Part shown: piece after piece, positions 1-6,714 of the stretch
How the letters are laid out: each line of letters opens with the position of its first letter
Numbering within the stretch: position 1 is the stretch's first letter
Source of the DNA: Flavobacteriales bacterium
Lineage (GTDB): Bacteria > Bacteroidota > Bacteroidia > Flavobacteriales > BACL11
Assembly (NCBI GenBank): GCA_002724895.1
Contig: PBQB01000008.1
Location: forward strand, 1 to 13,450
Reading direction: 5' to 3'
DNA: 13,450 nucleotides
The notes under the pieces: model-generated
What the model was told of the DNA's origin: nothing
The model's input: only the letters and a program-made list of their open reading frames with translations
Database searches by the model: none
Program-made: the position numbers and the translations under genes

Positions 1-699
1 TTTGATCCTGTAAAAAAATTAGTAAATATTTGTAAGAGGTATAAAATGTGGCTTCATTTAGATGGGGCTTTTGGTGGAAGTGTAATTTTTTCTAAAAATC
101 TAAAACATTTACTAGAGGGAATTGAAAATGCTGATTCCTTTTGTTTTAATGCACACAAAACATTAGGAGCACCATTAAGCACATCGATTCTACTAGTCAA
201 GAAAAAGAAGTATTTATACAAGTCTTTTGATAATGACGCGCAATATTTGTATCAAACACACGATAAGGATTATAACTTAGGAAGTTCGTCTTTTGAGTGT
301 GGAAGAAGAAACAATGCGCTTAAATTATGGTCCATGTGGAAGGCCATAGGAACAGAGGGCATGTCTAATATAATTGAGAGACAATTTAAACTTGCTGATT
401 TTGCTAGAAAATATATAAAAAATAATAAAAATTATCGTTTATTTAGTTTTGAAAACTCATTGTCAATATGCTTTAATTATCAGGATATTGATCCGAAAGA
501 TTTATGTTCTAAGCTTTACAAAAACAATGTTTTATTAGTTGGATATGGACAATTTAAAAATCAAAAATTTATAAGGCTAGTTATTGTTAACATACAAAAT
601 AATGAGAAAGAAATATTAAATTTCTTTAAAAATGTTGAAGACTTTGTGAAAAGAAATAAAAACTTAAAAAGAATAAAAAGTTGCAAAGAGATTTTGTAA
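1..699 (+). CDS. Group II PLP-dependent decarboxylase (GAD/CSAD/aspartate decarboxylase type), 5'-truncated by the window edge
   Basis: The frame is open from base 1, so the start lies upstream of the window; 232 C-terminal codons are present. The readable part begins inside the PLP domain. WLHLDGAFGG (from base 46) is the family's PLP-contacting Asp motif. NAHKTLG carries the Schiff-base lysine at bases 157-159; NPHK is more usual in the family, so Ala replaces Pro. The later ECGRRNNALKLWSMWKAIGTEG stretch matches the CGRxxDxxKxWxMWxxKG region of animal-type glutamate decarboxylase and cysteine sulfinate decarboxylase. The enzyme should be cytosolic and remove the alpha-carboxylate of an acidic amino acid such as glutamate, aspartate or cysteine sulfinate. 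Substrate cannot be decided from this part. An aspartate decarboxylase supplying beta-alanine is one option. The 3' end overlaps the next gene by 19 bp, suggesting co-transcription. Confidence 0.85.
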   Translation, partial: FDPVKKLVNICKRYKMWLHLDGAFGGSVIFSKNLKHLLEGIENADSFCFNAHKTLGAPLSTSILLVKKKKYLYKSFDNDAQYLYQTHDKDYNLGSSSFECGRRNNALKLWSMWKAIGTEGMSNIIERQFKLADFARKYIKNNKNYRLFSFENSLSICFNYQDIDPKDLCSKLYKNNVLLVGYGQFKNQKFIRLVIVNIQNNEKEILNFFKNVEDFVKRNKNLKRIKSCKEIL

Positions 700-1337
700 T
701 ACTATTAGCCTGGCCTGAAGGGATGGTGTCTGCTGCAAACTCATGGTATGATATTTTTTTTTCTAATAAAGATAAAAAATATAGAGTAGGCCATTCAGCT
801 ATTATATTAATTAACTCGTCAAATAATAGATCACACTATTTTGATTTTGGAAGATACCATACTCCCCTTGGCTATGGTAGAGTTCGAGATGAAGAAACAG
901 ACCCAAATTTAGTTTTACAAGACGTCAAAATTAAGAGTGATAAAATAATTAATTTGAAAAGTTTGTTACTTCAAGTTGCACAAATTAAATCTACTTATGG
1001 AGAAGGAAGGCTTTACGCTTCGTTAATGAGTTATGTTTGTTTTAAGAAGGCGTATAAATATGCCAAGTCCATTCAAAATATGGGAGCATTAAAATACGGC
1101 CCATTTACAATTAATGGAACCAATTGTTCTAGATTTACTGCATCGGTTGCAATTTTTTCTAATCCAAAACCAATTAAAAAATTTAGATTTAAATATCCCT
1201 TTTGCATATCACCTTCTCCAAAAAGAAATGTAAGTATTGCAAATAACATTTATTATGTTGTTGATGGGCAAAATGTTGAAAAAATAAAAAAAACCAAAAT
1301 AAAAAATTACTTTTCGTCAATAGAGTCATGGATATAA
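681..1337 (+). CDS. DUF6695-like protein, possible permuted papain/NlpC-P60-like fold
   Basis: 218 aa, function unknown. From memory it resembles the flavobacterial DUF6695 family: an N-terminal hydrophobic strand ending in Trp-Pro-Glu-Gly (family form Y-P-[DE]), GHSAI at 37-41, YFDFGRYHTPLGYGRVR at 53-69, and YGPF...GTNCSRF at 139-152. I see no signal peptide or membrane segment. The order His38 ... aromatic-Gly-Arg strand ... Cys149 recalls circularly permuted papain-like domains (YiiX, DUF4105), where the His motif precedes an NCS/CSE motif. That fold and any hydrolase activity are inference. The start is TTG at 681, because the frame is closed at 657-659 and the first ATG (723) would remove the conserved N-terminal strand. 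It overlaps the decarboxylase upstream by 19 bp and the next gene by 10 bp, so the three are probably one transcript. Confidence 0.75.
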   Translation: MQRDFVILLAWPEGMVSAANSWYDIFFSNKDKKYRVGHSAIILINSSNNRSHYFDFGRYHTPLGYGRVRDEETDPNLVLQDVKIKSDKIINLKSLLLQVAQIKSTYGEGRLYASLMSYVCFKKAYKYAKSIQNMGALKYGPFTINGTNCSRFTASVAIFSNPKPIKKFRFKYPFCISPSPKRNVSIANNIYYVVDGQNVEKIKKTKIKNYFSSIESWI

Positions 1338-1597
1338 AACCAAAAAACATAGAAAATGAGGCTCAATTTATTTACGGAGTTGGAGCAAGTGCTTGGTTTT
1401 ATATTTCAAAAGAAGGAAAAAAATATAGAATAAAGAGATATTCTGCTTCAGGAGAACTAGAATGTAATAAATTATTTCATGTAAACGATACAAGTTTTGA
1501 TATCACCAAAGCATACAAGTTCACATATCTTTCTCATTGTAAAAGGTGTGTTGTAATTCAAGCTAAAATTAAATTTATTTTTGAAGCAGAAAGATAA
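1328..1597 (+). CDS. Small conserved-looking protein of unknown function with a HCxxC motif
   Basis: 89 aa, not assigned to a named family with confidence. The protein is basic and soluble, with no signal peptide or membrane helix. Visible features are an aromatic GVGASAWFYI segment (17-26), a KKYRIKRYSASGELEC segment (31-46), and HCKRC at 70-74, where Cys71 and Cys74 (possibly with Cys46 or His70) could bind a metal. The short alternating beta-type pattern suggests a small beta-rich domain. It begins inside the last codons of the DUF6695-like gene (10-bp overlap), so the two are very likely translated together and may work together. The next gene starts 33 bp downstream. The reading frame is believable because of this coupling and normal codon use, but function is unknown. 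Confidence 0.7.
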   Translation: MDIKPKNIENEAQFIYGVGASAWFYISKEGKKYRIKRYSASGELECNKLFHVNDTSFDITKAYKFTYLSHCKRCVVIQAKIKFIFEAER

Positions 1598-1612
1598 TTA
1601 ATATTACCTTTA
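1581..1612 (+). promoter_or_regulatory. Possible promoter for the PurF-like gene
   Basis: TTG at 1581-1583 is followed, after 21 bp, by TACCTTTA at 1605-1612. This fits the Bacteroidota sigma-A pattern TTG-N17-23-TAnnTTTG except for the last base. Transcription would start near 1619, about 10 nt before the ATG at 1631. The -33 element lies inside the 3' end of the upstream gene. The assignment is tentative because the -7 element is imperfect and read-through from upstream is also possible. Confidence 0.4.
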
Positions 1613-1630
1613 CATATTAAATGAAAAAAA

Positions 1631-3526
1631 ATGAGTGATTCGATCAAACATGAGTGTGGTGTCGCGATGCTACGATTGTTAAAGCCCTTAGAATTTTATA
1701 AAAAAAAGTATGGAACCTCATTTTATGGAATAAATAAAATGTACTTGTTAATGGAAAAGCAACACAATCGAGGTCAAGATGGTGTTGGGCTTGCAAACAT
1801 TAAAATAGATGTTGATCCTGGTAAAAGATATATAAGTAGAAAAAGATCAATTGCTCCTAATCCAATACAAGATGTTTTTAAACAAGTTCACAAAAGGTTT
1901 TCAGACTTAGAAAACAATGATCCAAAAAAATTAAATAACATAGAATGGTTAAAGAAAAACATGCCGTTCACAGGAGAACTTTTTCTTGGACATCTAAGAT
2001 ACGGGACTTATGGTGAAAACACAATAGAACAATGTCACCCTTTTTTAAGACAAAATAATTGGAAAACAAGAAATTTAGTTTTAGCAGGAAACTTTAATAT
2101 GACAAATGTTGATGAGCTTTTTCAACAACTAGTAGATTTAGGTCAGCACCCGAAGCAAAAATCCGATACAGTAACAATTTTAGAAAAGATTGGGCACTTT
2201 TTAGATGAGGCGAATGACGAAATATATTATAAATATAAGGGCCAGTTCTCAAAGAAAGAGATTACAAAAAAAATTGAAAAAGAGCTTAAGATTGATGAAA
2301 TCTTAAGAAACTCCGCAAAATATTGGGATGGGGGATATCTAATGTGTGGAATGATTGGTCATGGAGATGCATTCGCATTACGAGACCCTAGCGCAATAAG
2401 ACCAGCATATTATTATAAAGATGAAGAAATTGTTGTTGTGGCTTCGGAAAGACCAGTAATACAAACAACATTTAATGTTCATCATGAAAAAATACAAGAA
2501 ATAAGAAGGGGAAACGCTTTAATAATTAAAAAGAATGGGAGTGTATCTCTTAAAGAGGTAAGAAAACCGTTAGAAAGGAAAGCGTGCTCTTTTGAAAGAA
2601 TTTATTTTTCAAGAGGAAACGATGTAGCGATATATAAAGAAAGGCTTGAATTAGGAAAAAGAATGTTCCCAAAAGTTTTACAATCAGTTGATAAAGATTT
2701 AAAAAACACAGTGTTTTCATATATTCCTAATACAGCAGAAGTGTCTTATTTTGGGCTATTAAAAGGGTGTTATGAATATTTAAATAAAGTTAAAATAAAA
2801 AAAATACAAGAATTAGGAGACCAAATAGATAAAAAGAAAATAGATGAAGTTATTCAAATATCACCTAGAGCAGAAAAGATTGCAATAAAGGATGCTAAGC
2901 TTAGAACTTTTATAACATCAGACGAGCATAGAGATGATTTGGTAGCACATGTATATGATGTAACTTATGGAAGAGTAAAGGAAGATGATAATCTAGTTGT
3001 TATTGATGACAGCATAGTGAGAGGAACAACATTAAAACAATCTATCATTAGAATGTTAGATAGGTTAAATCCAAAAAAAATTGTCATTGTTTCATCAGCA
3101 CCACAAATTAGATATCCAGATTGTTATGGGATTGATATGGCAAAAATGGGAGATTTTATAGCTTTTCAAGCAACGGTAGAATTGTTACATGAGACAAAAC
3201 AAGAAAAAATTCTTAATGATGTTTATAATAAGTGCGTTTCTCAAAAGGGCTTGCCAAAGGAAAAGATGAAGAATTATGTTAAGGAGATTTATTCTCCATT
3301 TAATGCTGAGCAAATTTCTAAGAAAATAAGTCAATTATTAAAGCCAAAATTTGTAAAGGCAGAAGTAGAAATTATTTATCAAAAAATTTCAGATTTACAC
3401 TCGTCTTGTGTAGACCATAAAGGAGATTGGTATTTTACTGGTAATTATCCAACACCAGGTGGGACAAAAGTGGTTTGTCAAGCATTTATGAATTACATGC
3501 AAGGAAAAAATAAAAGGGCGTATTAA
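1631..3526 (+). CDS. PurF-like class II glutamine amidotransferase / phosphoribosyltransferase, long Bacteroidota form
   Basis: 631 aa, against about 470-505 aa for canonical PurF. The N-terminal Ntn-type glutaminase begins at Cys9 (ECGVAM), implying removal of an 8-residue propeptide. Other glutaminase motifs are QHNRGQDGVG (44-53), GHLRYGTYG (120-128, glutamine-binding Arg123), AGNFNMTN (152-159) and SDT (178-180). The PRTase half shows CSFERIYFSRG and the PRPP motif VIDDSIVRGTT (457-467), then SSAPQIRYPDCYGID. PurF makes phosphoribosylamine from PRPP and glutamine, the first step of purine synthesis. This protein is the second, longer PurF-like protein found across Bacteroidota and usually annotated simply as amidophosphoribosyltransferase. 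It has extra segments after the catalytic Cys and before the PRPP motif, and Gly/Phe changes in the NGN oxyanion segment. Whether it makes phosphoribosylamine is not established by sequence. The symbol is left empty because it may be a paralogue of the main purF. Confidence 0.85.
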   Translation: MSDSIKHECGVAMLRLLKPLEFYKKKYGTSFYGINKMYLLMEKQHNRGQDGVGLANIKIDVDPGKRYISRKRSIAPNPIQDVFKQVHKRFSDLENNDPKKLNNIEWLKKNMPFTGELFLGHLRYGTYGENTIEQCHPFLRQNNWKTRNLVLAGNFNMTNVDELFQQLVDLGQHPKQKSDTVTILEKIGHFLDEANDEIYYKYKGQFSKKEITKKIEKELKIDEILRNSAKYWDGGYLMCGMIGHGDAFALRDPSAIRPAYYYKDEEIVVVASERPVIQTTFNVHHEKIQEIRRGNALIIKKNGSVSLKEVRKPLERKACSFERIYFSRGNDVAIYKERLELGKRMFPKVLQSVDKDLKNTVFSYIPNTAEVSYFGLLKGCYEYLNKVKIKKIQELGDQIDKKKIDEVIQISPRAEKIAIKDAKLRTFITSDEHRDDLVAHVYDVTYGRVKEDDNLVVIDDSIVRGTTLKQSIIRMLDRLNPKKIVIVSSAPQIRYPDCYGIDMAKMGDFIAFQATVELLHETKQEKILNDVYNKCVSQKGLPKEKMKNYVKEIYSPFNAEQISKKISQLLKPKFVKAEVEIIYQKISDLHSSCVDHKGDWYFTGNYPTPGGTKVVCQAFMNYMQGKNKRAY

Positions 3527-3572
3527 TTATTTTTGAACAGTTGAATAAGTGGTGTTTTTCTACATATAAAGA

Positions 3573-3590
3573 CCCCCTCAATTGAGGGGG
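3573..3590. terminator. Bidirectional hairpin terminator between convergent genes
   Basis: CCCCCTCAATTGAGGGGG is a perfect 9+9 bp palindrome, very GC-rich for this DNA. It lies 46 bp after the stop of the PurF-like gene and 54 bp beyond the stop of the convergent S46 peptidase gene. The flanks are A/T-rich (GTTATTTATT on the + side, TCTTTATATG read on the - side) without a long pure U tract, as is common in Bacteroidota. A weaker 5-bp CAGAA/TTCTG hairpin lies at 3609-3624 toward the peptidase gene. Confidence 0.75.
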
Positions 3591-3644
3591 GTTATTTATT
3601 AAAGACTACAGAATGCCTTTTCTGCTGTATATTTTTAAGTGTCC

Positions 3645-5867
3645 TTATCGTATGTTATTTTTTTTTCTTGAGGGAGCTATAGTCATTTCATCTATTAGAT
3701 ATCCAGCATTTGCAAATTTGTCAATTATAAATAACACATACCTTATATCAACCGAGATAGTTCGCTGTACAGCATTCTCAAAGGCAATATCCCCGCTCAT
3801 CGCTTCCCAGTTGCTATCAAAGGCTGTACCCACAAGCTCACCATGTGCATTAATTACCGGAGAGCCAGAGTTACCTCCAGTAATGTCGTTGTTTGAAATA
3901 AAATTAACTCTTAGGCTACCATTGTCATCAACATATTTGCCATAATCTTTTTCATTGTATAGGCTTTTAAGTTTTTCATGAACAAGAAATTCATCATTTG
4001 TGGTATCTTCTTTTTCTATAATACCTTCAATAGTAGTAAAATAATTATAGTGAATTGCATTGCCAGGACTATAGTCCGCAACAGATCCATATGTTAGGCG
4101 CATTGTTGAGTTTGCATCGGGGTAAAATTTATTTTCAGGCATCATCTCTCTTAATCCTTGAATAAAGAGTTTTTGGCCTTCAAATAAACTATTATTAATT
4201 TTTTGTCTCTTTTCGTAAATATTTTCAAGGTAATAGCTGTAAATAGAGTTTATCGTTTTATAGATAGGATCTTTTTCTATATTAATAATGAGAGGGTTTT
4301 TTAAAAAATTAAAAAACTTTTCTTTGGATGAAAAAATAGACCTATTAAATGAGTTGTTGGCATAAAATTTAAAATCAAGTTTTTTCATCCCAAATAGTTG
4401 CCTTTCAATTGTTTGAAAAACATCTGGATGTTGGTTTTTGGGAACATTATAATAGTATAACTCTAACATCGAAGCAAATAATTTTTGGTCAATCTCAGCA
4501 TTAAAATTTTTATAAAAATTATTAGCATCTACCCTAATCTTTCTTAATGCAGATTCCCGCATTTCACTTTCTTTTGGCAAACGATTAATTGCCCTATGCA
4601 TTTTGAGAGAAAAATACATGATTTCAGCACCAGAAAAAACCCCTTCATTTAGAAATGTTCTACTTATAGCGATTTTTTCATTTTCACTGTAAGCGTTTTC
4701 TATAATCTGTAGAGCTGAACCATACTTTTTGTTTCTAAGACTATCTTTAACACACCAATTGTTAAATTTATTTTCTAAGTCTAATTTTTTTTCATAAACC
4801 TTCATCCTTCTTAAACCTTTTGATTGGCCAATGTAATATTTCCAATAATTAGAAATTCTAGCATATTTTGCGGCGTATTTAATTTTTGTTTTAATGTCTG
4901 AATCCATTGCAGGCTTAATAATGTTAATCTTAGCGTCCCTAATTTTAACAATTGTTGGATTGGTTAAGTTTAAAGCTTCCTTCACGCCGAAAGACGTTAA
5001 AAACCTATTTGTTGAACCAGGGTACCCAAAAATCATTGTAAAGTCATTATTTTTCACGCCGTCTAGCTGAATAGGTAGGTGGTGTTTAGGTTTATAAGGC
5101 ACATTTTCTGTAGCATACTCTGCAGGTTTTCCATCTGGGCCACAGTATACTCTAAATAAAGCAAAATCTCCAGTATGCCTTGGCCACATCCAATTGTCTG
5201 TGTCTCCACCAAATGCTCCTATAGAGTTTGGAGGAGCTCCAACCAATCTAACATCTTTAAAAGTTTCATATGTAAAAAGATAAAATTCATTTCCACCAAA
5301 AAACGATTTAACTCGAGCGTTATAGTGAGTCTCACTTGTTTTTTCAGAAACAATTTCATTATATACTTTTCTTAATGAACTTGACCTATTCCAAGTTTTA
5401 TTTAAGGTCTCTTTTGTTGAAGATAAAGAGTCAAAAATTAATCTTTCTTGTTCTAATTTATCGAGAACAAGATCAGTAACATCTTCAATGTTAATTAAAA
5501 ATGAGGCGGTTAATCCCTCATTTGGTAATTCTTCACCTTTGCTCATCGCCCAAAAACCACTTTTAAGATAGTCATTTTTGGTATCAGAATGTTTTTGAAT
5601 TTGACCATAACCGCAATGATGATTAGTTAAAAGCAAACCTTGTTCAGAAATCATTTCACCAGTGCAAAAGCCACCAAAAGAAACAATAGCATCTTTTAAA
5701 GAGGACTGATTAATATTATATAAATCATCGGCAGATAGTTTTAGACCAACATTATGCATATCCACTTCATTTAAGGATTTTAAAAGTTGGGGTAGCCACA
5801 TTCCTTCCTCAGCATGTAATAAGCTGCTTGAAATAGAGATAAGGATAATTATGATTTTCGTTTTCAT
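3645..5867 (-). CDS. Secreted S46-family dipeptidyl-peptidase (DPP7/DPP11 type)
   Basis: 740 aa. A signal peptide is visible (MKTK, a hydrophobic stretch at 5-17, likely cleavage after Ala19), so the enzyme is exported, probably to the periplasm. The chymotrypsin-like catalytic triad of peptidase family S46 is readable: His84 in TNHHCGYG, Asp234 in MWPRHTGDFALF, and Ser667 in TGGNSGSP. Length matches the family (about 700-730 aa). These enzymes release dipeptides from peptide N-termini and feed amino acids to protein-degrading Bacteroidota. Substrate preference depends on the residue 18 positions after the Ser: Gly in DPP7 (hydrophobic P1) and Arg in DPP11 (Asp/Glu P1). Here it is Ser685 (FDSNWEAMSGD), while the surrounding residues look DPP7-like. 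The symbol is left empty because the subclass is uncertain. A run of nine A residues (coding strand) precedes the stop. It is convergent with the PurF-like gene and divergent from rluF. Confidence 0.93.
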   Translation of the reverse strand: MKTKIIIILISISSSLLHAEEGMWLPQLLKSLNEVDMHNVGLKLSADDLYNINQSSLKDAIVSFGGFCTGEMISEQGLLLTNHHCGYGQIQKHSDTKNDYLKSGFWAMSKGEELPNEGLTASFLINIEDVTDLVLDKLEQERLIFDSLSSTKETLNKTWNRSSSLRKVYNEIVSEKTSETHYNARVKSFFGGNEFYLFTYETFKDVRLVGAPPNSIGAFGGDTDNWMWPRHTGDFALFRVYCGPDGKPAEYATENVPYKPKHHLPIQLDGVKNNDFTMIFGYPGSTNRFLTSFGVKEALNLTNPTIVKIRDAKINIIKPAMDSDIKTKIKYAAKYARISNYWKYYIGQSKGLRRMKVYEKKLDLENKFNNWCVKDSLRNKKYGSALQIIENAYSENEKIAISRTFLNEGVFSGAEIMYFSLKMHRAINRLPKESEMRESALRKIRVDANNFYKNFNAEIDQKLFASMLELYYYNVPKNQHPDVFQTIERQLFGMKKLDFKFYANNSFNRSIFSSKEKFFNFLKNPLIINIEKDPIYKTINSIYSYYLENIYEKRQKINNSLFEGQKLFIQGLREMMPENKFYPDANSTMRLTYGSVADYSPGNAIHYNYFTTIEGIIEKEDTTNDEFLVHEKLKSLYNEKDYGKYVDDNGSLRVNFISNNDITGGNSGSPVINAHGELVGTAFDSNWEAMSGDIAFENAVQRTISVDIRYVLFIIDKFANAGYLIDEMTIAPSRKKNNIR

Positions 5868-5874
5868 TGTTTTG

Positions 5875-5882
5875 CAAAAATA
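5875..5882 (-). promoter_or_regulatory. Putative -7 element for the S46 peptidase gene (leaderless type)
   Basis: On the - strand TATTTTTG matches the Bacteroidota TAnnTTTG -7 consensus. It is separated from the ATG (5867) by only 7 nt, so transcription would begin at or next to the start codon. No TTG -33 element is seen at the usual distance, so the call rests on the -7 match and position. Confidence 0.5.
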
Positions 5883-5940
5883 GTAATTAACGAGAGTTTA
5901 AATATTATTACTTGTGTTTTTTAAAAGTAACAATTAATTT

Positions 5941-5948
5941 TAAATTTG
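5941..5948 (+). promoter_or_regulatory. Putative -7 element for the rluF-type gene
   Basis: TAAATTTG matches TAnnTTTG and ends 24 nt before the ATG at 5973, giving a short 5' leader. The nearest TTG (5912-5914) is 26 bp upstream, slightly longer than the usual 17-23 bp. This divergent 105-bp intergenic region therefore seems to hold one promoter on each strand. Confidence 0.45.
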
Positions 5949-5972
5949 TGCTGTTATTTTACTAAGTTATAA

Positions 5973-6704
5973 ATGCAAGAACAGAGAGGAACAAGGGTAA
6001 ATAAATTTTTATCTGAAATAGGATACTGCTCAAGAAGAAAGGCAGATAAATTAATTGAAGAGGGAAGAGTAACAATTAATGGAAAAAGCACTCAACTTGG
6101 TCAAAGAGTATTAGCATCTGACACAATTAGTGTAGATGGCATAAAAATTGCTAAGTTTCAAAAAGAAAAAAAATATATTATATTTAATAAACCTAGAGGA
6201 ATTGTTTGTACAACTGATAACAAGAGAGAAAAAAACAACATAATAGATTATATTAATTATCCGACTAGGATTTTTCCAATAGGAAGATTAGACAAACTTT
6301 CAGAAGGCCTGATCTTTCTTACTAATGATGGAGATATTGTTAATAAAATATTGCGATCAAGAAATAATCATGAAAAAGAATATGAAGTAATAGTTGATAA
6401 GCCAATCACTAAAGAGTTTGTATTATCTATGCAAAAAGGAATACCAATTTTAGGAACGATTACTAAAAAATGTAAGTTAAAAAAAATATTTTCAAATAAA
6501 TTTAACATAGTCTTGACTCAAGGATTAAATCGTCAAATTAGAAGAATGTGCGAATATTTAAATTATAAAGTTATAAAGTTAAAGAGAGTTAGGATTATGA
6601 ATATTCAATTAGATCTAGAAGTAGGACAACATAGAGAGTTTACTATATCAGAACTTACAGAAATAGAAAGGTTGTTAGAAAGTTCTTACAAAACAAATCT
6701 TTAA
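5973..6704 (+). CDS. rluF: 23S rRNA pseudouridine synthase, RluF type
   Basis: 243 aa, RsuA/RluB/E/F family. An S4 RNA-binding domain (about 7-55, VNKFLSEIGYCSRRKADKLI) is followed by the catalytic domain. The catalytic Asp is Asp107 in GRLDKLSEGLIFLTNDGD. The family-specific block HEKEYEVIVDKPIT (123-136), PILGTITKKCKLKK and QGLNRQIRRMCEY match E. coli RluF closely along the whole length, including the residue number of the Asp. It lacks the long basic C-terminal tail of E. coli RluF. RluF isomerises a uridine (E. coli U2604) in the peptidyl-transferase region of 23S rRNA. The start at 5973 directly precedes the S4 domain. The gene converges on the SUF operon end with only 10 bp between stops and no visible terminator. 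Confidence 0.92.
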   Translation: MQEQRGTRVNKFLSEIGYCSRRKADKLIEEGRVTINGKSTQLGQRVLASDTISVDGIKIAKFQKEKKYIIFNKPRGIVCTTDNKREKNNIIDYINYPTRIFPIGRLDKLSEGLIFLTNDGDIVNKILRSRNNHEKEYEVIVDKPITKEFVLSMQKGIPILGTITKKCKLKKIFSNKFNIVLTQGLNRQIRRMCEYLNYKVIKLKRVRIMNIQLDLEVGQHREFTISELTEIERLLESSYKTNL

Positions 6705-6714
6705 ACAATAATAT

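Noticed and set aside
3613..3945. 110-aa open frame on the + strand opposite the end of the S46 peptidase gene
   Set aside because: It lies antisense to a strongly recognised gene, shows no family motifs and has low-complexity composition; it is a shadow frame.
5175..5375. 66-aa open frame on the + strand inside the peptidase region
   Set aside because: Antisense to the catalytic Asp region of the peptidase, with no promoter or conserved motif.
5868..5972. Possible riboswitch or small RNA in the divergent intergenic region
   Set aside because: The region is only 105 bp and A/T-rich, with no stable hairpins visible by eye; it is explained by two short promoters.
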